In this document: positions 41,977-51,640 of the stretch, piece by piece | How the letters are laid out: every line of letters starts with the position of its first letter | Numbering within the stretch: position 1 is the first letter of the stretch | Assembly (NCBI RefSeq): GCF_018130065.1 | Contig: NZ_JAFCME010000009.1 | Location: 232,394 to 296,393 of the forward strand | Origin: Bradyrhizobium sp. AUGA SZCCT0158 | GTDB lineage: Bacteria; Pseudomonadota; Alphaproteobacteria; Rhizobiales; Xanthobacteraceae | Direction of reading: 5' to 3' | Length of the DNA stretch: 64,000 bases | Notes under the pieces: generated by a model | Told to the model about the DNA's origin: nothing | The model's database searches: none | Seen by the model: only the letters and a program-made list of their open reading frames with translations | Made by a program: the position numbers and the translations under genes

Positions 41977-43134
41977 ATGAGCGCTGAAATCAAACCCTAT
42001 CGCATCTCGGTCGGCGACGATGTGCTCGATGATCTGAAGTCACGGCTGCGGAACACGCGCTGGCCGGAGGCCGAACTGGTCGACGACTGGAGCCAGGGCG
42101 CGCCGTTGAAATGGATCAAGGACGTCTGCCGGTACTGGGCCGAGGAATACGACTGGCGCGCCCGCGAGGCACGCCTCAATCGCTTTACGCAGTTTACGAC
42201 CGAAATCGACGGGCTCGACATTCACTTCCTGCATGTCCGCTCGCCGCATCCGCAGGCGATGCCGCTGATCATCACCCATGGCTGGCCGGGCTCCGTGGTC
42301 GAGTTCCACAAGGTGATCGAGCCGCTCACCAACCCGACCGCATACGGCGGCAATGCCGCCGACGCGTTTCACGTCGTTTGCCCGTCATTGCCCGGCTTCG
42401 GCTTTTCGGCCAAACCCACCACGGCAGGTTGGGGCGTGGATCGCATTGCCTCCGCCTGGGCGGTGCTGATGAACCGTCTTGGCTATGCGCGTTATGGCGC
42501 GCAAGGCGGTGACTGGGGCTCGGCGGTGACCACCGCGCTGGGCGCGCAGGATGGCGAACATTGCGCCGGCATTCACATCACGCTGGCGATGTCGGCGCGC
42601 CCCAACGTGGACGGACAGCCGACGCCGGAGGAAGCGCGGGCGCTGCAGGGCATCAAATACTATGCCGACTGGGATTCCGGCTATTCCAAGCAGCAATCGA
42701 CCCGGCCGCAAACCCTGGGCTATGGGCTGACGGATTCGCCGAGCGGCCAGGCGGCGTGGATCCTCGAGAAATTCTGGGCCTGGACCGATTGCGACGGGCA
42801 TCCCGAGAACATCCTCGGCCGCGACGAACTGCTCGACAATGTCATGCTGTATTGGGTGACGGCGACCGCGGCCTCATCGGCGCGCCTCTATTGGGAGAGT
42901 TTTGGGCCGAAGCGCCGGACGCTCCACAAGGTCACGATCCCGAGCGGGGTTGCCGTGTTTCCCAAGGAGATCGTCACACCGGTGCGGCGGTGGATGGAAG
43001 GAAGCTATACCGATATCCGGCACTGGCGCGAAATGCCGAAAGGCGGTCACTTCGCTGCCTTCGAGCAGCCTGAGCTGTTTGTGCGCGAGGTGCGGGACTT
43101 CTTCGGGACGTTGCGCCAGCCTATGGCGCGTTGA
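41977..43134 (+). CDS. Epoxide hydrolase (EHN-type alpha/beta hydrolase)
   Basis: A 385-residue hydrolase with the N-terminal epoxide-hydrolase lid domain (about 1-110; ISVGDDVLDDLKSRLRNTRWPEAELVDDW) and an alpha/beta core. The oxyanion motif is HGWPGS, the nucleophile Asp is in GGDWGS (residues about 171-176), lid tyrosines are present, and the catalytic His is in PKGGHFAAFEQP. It should open an epoxide to a diol in the cytoplasm. It converges with the double-GAF gene 9 bp away. Confidence 0.92.
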   Translation: MSAEIKPYRISVGDDVLDDLKSRLRNTRWPEAELVDDWSQGAPLKWIKDVCRYWAEEYDWRAREARLNRFTQFTTEIDGLDIHFLHVRSPHPQAMPLIITHGWPGSVVEFHKVIEPLTNPTAYGGNAADAFHVVCPSLPGFGFSAKPTTAGWGVDRIASAWAVLMNRLGYARYGAQGGDWGSAVTTALGAQDGEHCAGIHITLAMSARPNVDGQPTPEEARALQGIKYYADWDSGYSKQQSTRPQTLGYGLTDSPSGQAAWILEKFWAWTDCDGHPENILGRDELLDNVMLYWVTATAASSARLYWESFGPKRRTLHKVTIPSGVAVFPKEIVTPVRRWMEGSYTDIRHWREMPKGGHFAAFEQPELFVREVRDFFGTLRQPMAR

Positions 43135-43143
43135 TCCGATCGT

Positions 43144-44085
43144 TCAGAGATACCAGGCGAGGACGGCCTTGAGCTGGGCGTTCTCGATCACCGGCAGCAC
43201 GACGATCTGATTCATCCCGGCCGCACGCGCCGCCTGCGCCGCAACTGACTCATCGACCTTCAGATGCTCGTTGATCGCCGGCATGCCCGTCGCCCAGGCT
43301 CCACCGATACTGCCTTCGCCTTTGCCGATGCTCTTTGACGCGTAGATCGATTCAAGCTCGGTATTCTTGCTGCAATCGCCGGAATGAAAGACCAGTGCCG
43401 ATCGCGATGGATTGGGCACCCAGATTTCAAAACGTTTGGCGATCGGGGTCGCCTGCGCGGACAGGAACGTCATCACCCAGGTTCTTTCAGGTGACGTCGT
43501 GTAGGGAATGCCGACACCGCAATTGATGCCGATTTCGGAGGCTTCTTCCCAGCGCAGGAAGCGCTTGGAATTGTGCAGGTCCTTAATGATCAGCGGCATG
43601 CCGGCTTTCCAGGTCCGTCCGGGCAGGCCAAAGCCCCGCGGAAACCTGGTGTGCCGTGAATTGAACTCGAACATGTCGGCCGTGCCGTAATAGCCGTCGA
43701 CAAGCCCCATTTCGTGGCTGACGTCGGCATCATTGTGCCAGAGCTCGATGGCGCCGACGTGCTTCTCGTCGTCGCCGCAGAACAGCACCATGACAGCCAT
43801 CAGGAATTCACCGGCGAACACCGGCAGCGCCACGCCACAGGTCAGCCCGGCTTCGATCGCCTCGTCGGTCCGTTTGAAGTAGGAGTTGGCAAATTTGGTA
43901 AGAATGACCGGATGACCGGAGGCCCAGGCCTTGCCGGGCAACCCTTCGTCGTAGGCGAACAGCGCGTTTTCGCTGACGGCCTTGAACTCCGAATACTCCT
44001 CGCTGCAAAGACTGCCGCCAAATTCCAGTCGCGTGCGGGTCCGGTCCGGTACCCACAGTTCAACCACTCGAATGAACGTCTTCAT
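43144..44085 (-). CDS. Protein with two GAF domains
   Basis: A 313-residue protein made of two successive GAF domains (about 1-165 and 170-313). The first contains GLPGKAWASGHPVILTKF and a second such loop reads GFGLPGRTWKAGMPLIIKDL; the second domain ends VVLPVIENAQLKAVLAWYL. It has no output domain, membrane helix or signal peptide, so it may bind a small molecule and act on partners. Its start faces the class II aldolase operon. Function unknown. Confidence 0.82.
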   Translation of the reverse strand: MKTFIRVVELWVPDRTRTRLEFGGSLCSEEYSEFKAVSENALFAYDEGLPGKAWASGHPVILTKFANSYFKRTDEAIEAGLTCGVALPVFAGEFLMAVMVLFCGDDEKHVGAIELWHNDADVSHEMGLVDGYYGTADMFEFNSRHTRFPRGFGLPGRTWKAGMPLIIKDLHNSKRFLRWEEASEIGINCGVGIPYTTSPERTWVMTFLSAQATPIAKRFEIWVPNPSRSALVFHSGDCSKNTELESIYASKSIGKGEGSIGGAWATGMPAINEHLKVDESVAAQAARAAGMNQIVVLPVIENAQLKAVLAWYL

Positions 44086-44207
44086 CGGGACGCACCTATC
44101 GCCTCATCGACGACCAGCATCCGCGATTTAGCGACGGTATGTGCGATCAAATTACAGGCAACGCCCGCCCAAAGTTCGTGCGGTGTTCAATGGGCCGGAA
44201 CGACGTC

Positions 44208-45002
44208 TCAGTTGCGATAGGATGGATCGGCACGATCAAGCTTGCGCAACAGCGCTGGCCAGGCGAGATCGCCGTTGCGCGCACCCCGGCCTGGCTTCGG
44301 CTGCATACGCTCGTATGTATCTTCGAGGATGTCCTTTGGCGGGTAAACCAGCTTGGTATTGCAGGACAGCGCCATGACCTGAACCTGACAAGCTCGCTCA
44401 AGGCGGAACAACACATTGAAGGCTGCCGGAACGGTGCGGCCTACGACGAGCAGGCCGTGATTGCGCAGGATCATGGCTTCATGATCGCCAAGGTCTCGCA
44501 CCAGCCGCGCGCGCTCGTCGACGTTATCGGCAATGCCCTCAAAATCATGATAGGCGATGTGGAGGAACCGCATTGAAGTTTGCGTTAGCGGGAGCAGCCC
44601 GCATTCCATGGCCGAGACGGCCATACCGGCCGGTGTATGCGTATGCGCCACGCAATCCATGTCGTGCTTGGCCATATGGATGGCGCTGTGAATGACGAAG
44701 CCGGCTACGTTGACGTCGTAGTCCGACGCATTAAGAATCGTGTTGCCGTTGACATCGACCTTGATCAGGCTGGAAGCGTCGATTTCTTCGTACAGCATGC
44801 CGTATGCGTTGATCAGGAACTGGTCCGTAGTTCCCGGCACCCGGCAGGAGATGTGGTTGGCAACCATCTCGGTCATCCCGTACATCGCCGTCAGGCGATA
44901 ACAGGCTGCCAGATCCACTCGTGCCTGCCATTCCTCCGCACTGACCTGCTCGCGAACCGATCTCACGACCTTGATGGCAGGCGAACTCACGGGGGGACTC
45001 AT
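44208..45002 (-). CDS. Class II aldolase/adducin family protein
   Basis: A 264-residue protein of the fuculose-aldolase/adducin family. Zinc-binding HTHTPAG (residues about 126-132) and a later His (LRNHGLLVVG) are intact, and NHISCRVPG lies near the N-terminus. Members cleave sugar phosphates or decarboxylate; several act in aromatic or sugar-acid catabolism. The ATG at 45002 (MSPPVSSP) starts the domain naturally. The longer open frame to 45155 overlaps the region before the GST gene and is probably not translated. Confidence 0.88.
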   Translation of the reverse strand: MSPPVSSPAIKVVRSVREQVSAEEWQARVDLAACYRLTAMYGMTEMVANHISCRVPGTTDQFLINAYGMLYEEIDASSLIKVDVNGNTILNASDYDVNVAGFVIHSAIHMAKHDMDCVAHTHTPAGMAVSAMECGLLPLTQTSMRFLHIAYHDFEGIADNVDERARLVRDLGDHEAMILRNHGLLVVGRTVPAAFNVLFRLERACQVQVMALSCNTKLVYPPKDILEDTYERMQPKPGRGARNGDLAWPALLRKLDRADPSYRN

Positions 45003-45217
45003 GGCGTTTCTCCACTGGGCGGAATTTACTGGGTGTCGGGCAGCGCCCGATAATTCAGGCGCACGATAGCTGCAGAACTCGCTGCGCCGCAAGGCAAGCC
45101 ATGCCGGTTTATTGCAGGTCTGACGGGCGAAATCCGAATGCGCCGGTTGGCGCAAATCCGCCTCGATGCCAGTATCGCCTGTCCGGCGTTCAGGCTTGGG
45201 ACGGTCGAGGGAGTACC

Positions 45218-46228
45218 ATGACTGAAGGCCGCTATCGGCTGATCGGATCGACGGCGTCGCCTTACGCCATCAAGCTGCGCGCGCTGATGCGTTATCGCCG
45301 GATTCCCTTTGACTGGGTCATCATGACCAAGGCGCTGCGCAGGGCGACCGAACATCTGCGGCCGAACCTGATCCCGGTGCTGCAATATCCTGACGGCACG
45401 TTTCGTGGCGAAACCACGACATTGGCCTACGATCTGGAGCGCCGTCATCAGGTACGGTCCGTCATCCCCGACGACAAGGCGGTCGCATTCGTGTGCGACC
45501 TGCTGGAAGATCTCGCCGACGAATGGGCGGTCAAGCCGTTGTTTCTGTATCGATGGTGGGATCCGGAGGATCAGGCGTATGTCTCGCGCTGGGCCGGCGA
45601 AGAGTGGTCGGTGTCGGAGGCTGCGACCGGCAGCCCGGAGGAAATCGAGCAGTTCCGCCAGCGGCAGATTTCGCGAATGGTTATTCTCGGTGCGACTACG
45701 GAGAACAAGCCGCTGCTCGAGGAAAGCTACTTGCGAATGCTTGCGGCGTTCGAGTCGCATGTCGGCATGACCAGCTATCTGTTCGGCAGCCGGCCGTCGC
45801 TTGCCGATTTCGCCTGGTTCGGCCAGCTCAGCGAAATGGCGACCGATCCGACGCCGATGCGGATCATGCGCGAGAAGGCGCCCTTTACCGATCATTGGGT
45901 GCGGCGGCTGGACGACGCTTCGGGCGTCGAGGGTGATTGGTATCCGCGCGAACAGGCACTCAGCGGTATGGCCGAGGCGCTGCTGCGGATCGCCGGCGAA
46001 CTCTATCTGCCATTCCTCGTCGCCAACGCGAAGGCTTTTGAAAATGGTCTCGATCGGCTGGAGATCAACGTCTGGGGCCTGCCTTATACGCTGGCGCCAT
46101 TCAAATATCAGGTGAAGTGTTTGCAACAGCTGCGCGACAAATTCGCAGCGCTCAGTGCGAGGGACCGGGCCGTGCTAAGGCCCGTGCTGGAGCGTACCGG
46201 GTGTTGGCCCCACTTGACGGTTGGCTAG
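45218..46228 (+). CDS. Glutathione S-transferase family protein
   Basis: A 336-residue protein with a thioredoxin-like N-terminal domain (YRLIGSTASPYAIKLRALMRYRRIPFDWVIM) and a longer than usual all-helical C-terminal domain (SRPSLADFAWFGQLSEMATDPTPMRIM). The first domain has a Ser-Pro-Tyr motif in the place of catalytic residues. GAGGGAG precedes the ATG at 45218. Activity on glutathione is unproven. It converges with the EF-hand gene. Confidence 0.85.
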   Translation: MTEGRYRLIGSTASPYAIKLRALMRYRRIPFDWVIMTKALRRATEHLRPNLIPVLQYPDGTFRGETTTLAYDLERRHQVRSVIPDDKAVAFVCDLLEDLADEWAVKPLFLYRWWDPEDQAYVSRWAGEEWSVSEAATGSPEEIEQFRQRQISRMVILGATTENKPLLEESYLRMLAAFESHVGMTSYLFGSRPSLADFAWFGQLSEMATDPTPMRIMREKAPFTDHWVRRLDDASGVEGDWYPREQALSGMAEALLRIAGELYLPFLVANAKAFENGLDRLEINVWGLPYTLAPFKYQVKCLQQLRDKFAALSARDRAVLRPVLERTGCWPHLTVG

Positions 46229-46253
46229 GCCGCCTACCGATAGATCGTCGTTC

Positions 46254-47924
46254 CTAGCTGCACCCCGTTCGCGATCCGCTGATGGGCTTCATGTCCTCCT
46301 CTGACAGAACGCAGGCCTCGTTCAAGTCACCTTCCGGCGGCGGTGTCCGGCGCGGCAAGATGAATGTCCCGGCAGCGCCAGCGGGAAGTCTGAGCTTTCC
46401 GGATATTCTAAACCGGTCAGGCACGGTGAACGGCTTGACGTCGCCGCCATTGATCCTGAAGCCGCGGCTCGTCCCGATAATCGCAAGCGCGCCAGCGTCA
46501 ACCAGCTCAGCGAGTCCGGCGCGATCGGGCAGAACGGAGTAGCGCTTTACCGGATGAGCCGAGATCACCGAGTCCATGTCGATCTGTGCAAGTCCGGCAG
46601 GGTAGACCTCCCGGACTTCACGCCACAGCAATTCGCCGAACCCTTCCTTTGGCAATTGGATGGAATTTCGAACCGGCCGATCGCCGAAATGCCTCGCGGC
46701 CGGAATACGGAAGCTCCCCGCACTATGCTCGCCGCCGATCTCGTCTGGAGCACGTCCCAGCAGCAATGCCGCGCTTTGCTGGGCGCTACCGTCCTTCATG
46801 GTTGCGTCCGTCGGCGTTACCAGACATCCCGGATGTGCGGTGAAGCGTATCCTTTCACGCGGAACGCCCATGATCCCGACGAGGGGCTTTCGATCACCGT
46901 TCGCATTGGCGGTCCCGACTACGGCTTCGGCGTGGGCCACGACGCCGGCAATGCGCTCATTCGCGCCAACGATGTCCCAAATCATTGCGCGTTCGCTCGC
47001 CAACACCAAATAGATCGGCTCGCTTCCTTGCGCGATCTCAACGGTCGTCACGTACGTCACCCGATTCTGGGTTCCTATCCAGGCGTTGGATAGGGCCTTG
47101 CCTTGATGCGCTCCCAGAAACACCATTTTGATGCCGGGTGGCGAAGCGGGTATCTGGCATTCTTTCGTGGCGGCCTCCAGTTTCAGGGTGCGGGCCTGGG
47201 CTTCACGCGCGCGCTGCGTCGCTTGCCTTGCCTCGCTGAGAAGCTTGCCGAAACTTGTGGTCTCGCCCGCTGATATGCGACCGTCCCGATCCTGGTCGAC
47301 GACGTCAAATTGCTCCCGTACCGCCGCCTCGTATTCGGCAAGAGAGACGGCTCCATCTCGGTTCGTGTCCAGCGTCATTGGAACGAATTGGGGCGAGACG
47401 CTTTGCTGCCAACCATTGTTGGCCTGCTCCGCCTGTCTTTGCGCTTCGCGCTCAATCTCTGCGGCGGTTATGACGCCGTTGCTGTCAGCGTCCGGTTTGA
47501 GAGCGTCGCTGACGAGTTTTTCGAGCTGAAGGCGAATCTGTTGCGGGCTCGGCTCGAGCTGCACGCCGTTGGCGCTTATCATGTGCCGCGCCCGGGGCTC
47601 CATCGCGGTGATGACTTCTTCTTTCGTGACATTTCCGTTGCCGTCGAGATCGTAAACCAGAATCTGGGTGATGGCCTGCGTTCGCCGCTGCGCAACCGAG
47701 ATTTTGCGCAGATTGTCGATACCCTCCGCGGTGACCCCGCGATCACCGGGGTTGCTCGCATAGAACGAAGGCAGCATGTGCGATCTGACTTGGTCCCAAG
47801 TGGCGTCCACGCGCAACGCGCCGGCCATCCGCGCGACTATCCATTCGGAACTGGCCCAGGCCGGGGTAACCAAGCCTGGACAAACCACCAAGGCGCCGAG
47901 AAAGTGAATGACCCTTAACCGCAT
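46254..47924 (-). CDS. Exported protein with four EF-hand motifs
   Basis: A 556-residue protein. From the ATG at 47924 (GGAG seven bases upstream) it begins MRLRVIHFLGALVVCPGLVTPAWA, a Sec signal peptide. Four calcium-binding loops follow: DLDGNGNVTKEE, DADSNGVITAAE, DTNRDGAVSLAE and DQDRDGRISAGE, between about residues 85 and 225. A helical linker rich in Ala, Arg and Glu leads into a C-terminal region of about 300 residues that I do not recognise; it ends with a Cys-containing tail. Calcium binding in the periplasm is likely, but the C-terminal function is unknown. Confidence 0.85.
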   Translation of the reverse strand: MRLRVIHFLGALVVCPGLVTPAWASSEWIVARMAGALRVDATWDQVRSHMLPSFYASNPGDRGVTAEGIDNLRKISVAQRRTQAITQILVYDLDGNGNVTKEEVITAMEPRARHMISANGVQLEPSPQQIRLQLEKLVSDALKPDADSNGVITAAEIEREAQRQAEQANNGWQQSVSPQFVPMTLDTNRDGAVSLAEYEAAVREQFDVVDQDRDGRISAGETTSFGKLLSEARQATQRAREAQARTLKLEAATKECQIPASPPGIKMVFLGAHQGKALSNAWIGTQNRVTYVTTVEIAQGSEPIYLVLASERAMIWDIVGANERIAGVVAHAEAVVGTANANGDRKPLVGIMGVPRERIRFTAHPGCLVTPTDATMKDGSAQQSAALLLGRAPDEIGGEHSAGSFRIPAARHFGDRPVRNSIQLPKEGFGELLWREVREVYPAGLAQIDMDSVISAHPVKRYSVLPDRAGLAELVDAGALAIIGTSRGFRINGGDVKPFTVPDRFRISGKLRLPAGAAGTFILPRRTPPPEGDLNEACVLSEEDMKPISGSRTGCS

Positions 47925-48111
47925 TTCGAACTCCACCATGGAAGTTCTTACGGTCTGGCGGCTATAGATTAAACTTGCTGCCCCGCGTTATTTCAATTTG
48001 TCTGGTTCGGTCATTTCCGACCCGGCTGCGGTGTCACTTCGTATCGCCGTTCGTTGCAGTAAGCGACTAGCACCCGCCTGTGCCCACCTAAGCTCATCAC
48101 ACTTGAGAAGC

Positions 48112-48384
48112 TCAGTCCTTCGGAAAATCCTTGCGCATCGCGATTTCCGCGGCGTCGCCTGGTGAAAGCACATTGCCGTCAAATGCCGGCTGGCGTTCGG
48201 TGACGATGTCGTAGAGCGAAATCTGCTTGATCGGCTTAGCCATCAATTGCCGGATGCAGTCCGCCAATGTTCCGTTGTAAACGAGATACGGCGTCTTGCT
48301 GGTGACCCGCTCATTCCTGAGCGAGGGCCATTTTTTCAGGTCGGCAGGCGCATCATAAGCGATCGGGAGGCTTTCTCTGAACAT
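48112..48384 (-). CDS. Small hypothetical protein
   Basis: About 90 residues, beginning MFRESLPIAYDAPADLKKWPSLRNER and ending AEIAMRKDFPKD. Cytoplasmic, one Cys, no recognised domain. Amino-acid composition looks coding. The ATG at 48384 has a weak CCGGGGC upstream; a TTG at 48405 would add seven residues. Its function cannot be told. Confidence 0.5.
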   Translation of the reverse strand: MFRESLPIAYDAPADLKKWPSLRNERVTSKTPYLVYNGTLADCIRQLMAKPIKQISLYDIVTERQPAFDGNVLSPGDAAEIAMRKDFPKD

Positions 48385-48459
48385 GCCCCGGTTCCGGCGT
48401 TTCAACCACCAGACAGGTTAGCCAAACTTGGTAAACAGATTGAAAACACAGACGGTGGG

Positions 48460-49089
48460 TCATTTCCGGTGCCGGCTGCCCAGTGCGGCTGCGATCGAGT
48501 CAGGGTTCTTGATGCGCTCGATCAACAGGTCGATGCGGTCGCCGCCCCAGAACAGTTCGCCGTTGAACACCATGGTCGGTACGCCGAACACGCCGAGTTC
48601 CTCCGCCTCGCCGATGATGCGGTCATGTTCGGCCCGAGCCGGACCGTGGACGTAGGCTTTGAATTCCTCGGCCGAACCGCCAACGGATGCAATCACGCCG
48701 GCAATATCCGACAGTTCGTCGATTTCGAGATCATGGCTCCAGAAGCGCCGGAACACCGTGTCGTGGTAGGAACGAAACAGGCCATGACGCTGCGCGAACA
48801 GCATGCCGGCGCTGGCATAGAAGGCATCATAGATGCGCCGCGGGCCCTTCATGATGAGGCCCTGCGCATTGGCATAGCGCCGCGCATCCATGTAGGCGTA
48901 ACGCACCTTGCGCCAGAAATGCGGCGTACGCTCTTCCACGGTGCCCATGAATTCAGCGACCCGTAGCGTATAGGGCAACCATTCCAGCTCGACGCCGTGT
49001 TCGTCCTCGAGCTCGAACAGCCGCTTGTTGGCAACGAAGGCGTAGGGGCTCTTATAGTCGGTGTAGATGCGTACGCGCGGTTTCTCCAT
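48460..49089 (-). CDS. DsbA-family protein, 2-hydroxychromene-2-carboxylate isomerase-like
   Basis: A 209-residue member of the kappa-GST/HCCA isomerase branch of the thioredoxin fold. The active-site segment is YTDYKSPYAFVANKRL (Ser as the key residue), and the C-terminal signature is LGVFGVPTMVFNGELFWGGDRIDLL. HCCA isomerases act in naphthalene degradation with glutathione; relatives have other substrates. AGGGAA precedes the ATG at 49089. Confidence 0.9.
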   Translation of the reverse strand: MEKPRVRIYTDYKSPYAFVANKRLFELEDEHGVELEWLPYTLRVAEFMGTVEERTPHFWRKVRYAYMDARRYANAQGLIMKGPRRIYDAFYASAGMLFAQRHGLFRSYHDTVFRRFWSHDLEIDELSDIAGVIASVGGSAEEFKAYVHGPARAEHDRIIGEAEELGVFGVPTMVFNGELFWGGDRIDLLIERIKNPDSIAAALGSRHRK

Positions 49090-49716
49090 CGCCGTTCCCT
49101 GTCCCGATCGGGCAATTGTTTCCGATCCGGACGACGGAAGCAATCTGCGGGACCTTATTGATTGCTGAAGGGTGATTGATTGCTGAAGGGTGTCATCGAG
49201 GCAAACGAATGGGGAGACAAACGAATGGGCCCCGGTGCATCTAAGGCATCGCGGGGCCCTACATCTTCGTTATAGGCGAAGGATTTCTGGTACACACCAG
49301 TACATTTTCAGTATCGAGAAGCGCGTGGCCTTTGCGCTCCGATCCTGCCGATATGTTTGGATTTTTAGAGCGGCGCAACAGGGTTAGCAGCTGCTGTTCA
49401 CCCAATTGCGTCGAGACCTTGCCGTCGAGCAAGGTCACTGGCTTGAGCCGGTGGCGTCATGCTCCTCTCCAAGAGTGGGCCGACGGACTTATGTCCGCAT
49501 CCGCTGCTTGCAGTTCGATCACATGATCGGTCGCCAATTCCTGCGAAGCGGGGAGCCGAACGCTCCGTTCACCCCGACAGGTGCAGCATGACAAATGCTG
49601 CGGCAGATATCGTCAGGTGTCAAGTTTATGCTGCGAAAAATCGCACTTGGGTTCCCGTGCATACGCCCGCCGAATGGAAGATGGTTCCGCTCTCGATCGC
49701 CATTAAAGCGATGAAC
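49090..49716. other. Intergenic region with tandem repeat, no gene recognised
   Basis: About 630 bases between two leftward genes. It contains an 18-bp tandem repeat (ATTGATTGCTGAAGGGTG twice, 49157-49192) and a nearby pair of CAAACGAATGGG copies (about 49202-49230). Short ORFs have no family or binding site. The stretch 49570-49716 also carries no recognised feature. Confidence 0.5.
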
Positions 49717-51627
49717 TCACGCCTTGGTCTGGTGATACTGGTTGAAGTCGGGATCATGAGTCATCGCCCAGTAATCGACGAACCGCCACGGCATCGCCGA
49801 GAACACGCGGCCCTGACTGTTGCGATAGTAAGTCGTCATGCCCGGATGAGACCAGATCAACTGCTCATGTTCGGCGTCGACCTTTTCAATGTACTGATCG
49901 TGCGCATCGCGGCGAACATCGATCGCGGCGATGTCGCGTTCGATCATCTCGACCAGGCAGGCACTGATATAGCGGCTCTGGCACTCCGACTGGAAGATCA
50001 CGCTGCCGCCATGCGCGGGCCCGGAGTTCGGGCCGAGCATGACAAAGAAGTTCGGAAAGTCAGGCACGGTGAGCCCGAGATAGGCGGTCGGATTATCGTG
50101 GGCCCAGGCCCGCCTGAGGTCCTTGCCGTCACGGCCGGTGATGTTGAGGCGCGCTGCCATCTCGGTGACCTTGAAGCCGGTCGAGATTACGATGATGTCG
50201 GCGGGGCGCGATTTGCCGTCCGACGCGACAATGCCGTCGGCTGCGAAATGGTCGATGCTGTCGGTGACCAGTTCGACATTCGGTTTTGTCAGCGTCTTGA
50301 ACCAGTTGTTGTCGAGCAGGATGCGCTTGCCGTAGGGCGGATAAGTTGGCACGCATTTTTCAATCAGGTCGGGACGGTCCTTCAGTTCGGACAGGATAAA
50401 ATCCGTCAACTCCTCGCGGTGGCGGTCGTTGCCCTTGTTTACGGCGCGCTCGGGATGCGGCCAGTTCGGATCCTTGCGCAGGAACGGCAGCAGGCCGTCG
50501 CCGTAGCGCCAGAACATGTTGAAGCGGTACCACTGCACATAGAACGGCAGGTGGGCGAGCAGCCATTGCGCACCGTCGCTGATCGGGTCGGAATAGCCTG
50601 CGACCGGCCGCGCCCATTGCGCGGTCCGTTGATAGACGGTCAGCGATGCCACCCGGTCGGCGATCGACGGCACCAGTTGCATCGCGGTGGCGCCGGTCCC
50701 GATGACAGCGACATGCTTGCCGTCGAGCTTGATTTCGTCCGACCATAGCGCTGAATGCAGCGTCTGCCCTTTGAAATCTTCCTCGCCCTTGAAATGCGCG
50801 GGCGATGGGTCGTTGAGCTGGCCGATCGCGCTGACAAGGGTCGTCGATTCAAAGATCTCCTCTCCGTCAGCCGTCTTCAGCGTCGAAATCCAGCGCCGCT
50901 TGTTCTCATCCCAGCGCGCAGACGTCAGTTCGGTGTTGAGGCGGAGGTGTTTTCGAATGTCGTATTCGAGCGCGACCTTCTTGAGATAGTCGAGCAATTC
51001 CTGACGCTGGGCGAAGTAGCGCGTCCATGGATTTCTCGCGCCGAACGAGAAGGAATAGGAGTGGTTCGGCGTATCGACGCCGCAACCGGGGTAACGATTG
51101 ACATACCAGGTACCGCCGAGTTCCGCGTTCTTCTCGACGATGGTGTAGGGAATGCCGAGGCGGCCCAGCGCGACGCCAAGCGCGATGGCGCAGACGCCGG
51201 CGCCGACAATTAGCACATGCTGCTGCGCCAGTTTGTCGTCGGCCGGAGCTTTGCTCCAGCTGATGTCGCGGGGGATAAAGCCCATTTCCTCGCGCATCAG
51301 CGGCGCATATTCCGGCGTGACGTTTTCGCCGAGAGTCGCGCGCATCATCTTCAGCATCAATTCGTCGCCGGGGTCCGATATCACAGGCTTGGGCTCACCA
51401 TTGGCGAACAGCTTCACGACAGCCGCGCGAATTTCGTCCTGCACTTCGCGGGGCAAGCCGGCCTCGGGATCGGGGATCAGGCGAACGTCGCGACGCGGCT
51501 TGTACGGCGGCTCCAGCCAGCGTTCATCGCCGGTCATGTGGACCAGCACCATCAGCAGCACGCGGATGTCGCCTTCGGCGATGGCTGATGCGAGATCGAG
51601 TTTCTGGCGGGGCATTTCGATGTTCAT
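49717..51627 (-). CDS. Flavin-containing monooxygenase, Baeyer-Villiger type
   Basis: A 636-residue FAD/NADPH monooxygenase. An N-terminal extension of about 135 residues resembles that of 4-hydroxyacetophenone monooxygenase. FAD-binding GAGVCAIALGVALGRLG (about 140) and GGTWYVNRYPGCGVDTP follow. The Baeyer-Villiger fingerprint appears as FKGQTLHSALWS (about 284-295), with Ser instead of the usual Pro or Asp at the end, and the NADPH-binding loop is VIGTGATAMQ. It probably inserts oxygen beside a carbonyl. It is last in the ligase-TetR-SDR-monooxygenase operon; the SDR stop is 13 bp upstream of its start. Confidence 0.92.
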   Translation of the reverse strand: MNIEMPRQKLDLASAIAEGDIRVLLMVLVHMTGDERWLEPPYKPRRDVRLIPDPEAGLPREVQDEIRAAVVKLFANGEPKPVISDPGDELMLKMMRATLGENVTPEYAPLMREEMGFIPRDISWSKAPADDKLAQQHVLIVGAGVCAIALGVALGRLGIPYTIVEKNAELGGTWYVNRYPGCGVDTPNHSYSFSFGARNPWTRYFAQRQELLDYLKKVALEYDIRKHLRLNTELTSARWDENKRRWISTLKTADGEEIFESTTLVSAIGQLNDPSPAHFKGEEDFKGQTLHSALWSDEIKLDGKHVAVIGTGATAMQLVPSIADRVASLTVYQRTAQWARPVAGYSDPISDGAQWLLAHLPFYVQWYRFNMFWRYGDGLLPFLRKDPNWPHPERAVNKGNDRHREELTDFILSELKDRPDLIEKCVPTYPPYGKRILLDNNWFKTLTKPNVELVTDSIDHFAADGIVASDGKSRPADIIVISTGFKVTEMAARLNITGRDGKDLRRAWAHDNPTAYLGLTVPDFPNFFVMLGPNSGPAHGGSVIFQSECQSRYISACLVEMIERDIAAIDVRRDAHDQYIEKVDAEHEQLIWSHPGMTTYYRNSQGRVFSAMPWRFVDYWAMTHDPDFNQYHQTKA

Positions 51628-51640
51628 GCTGGTATCCTTG

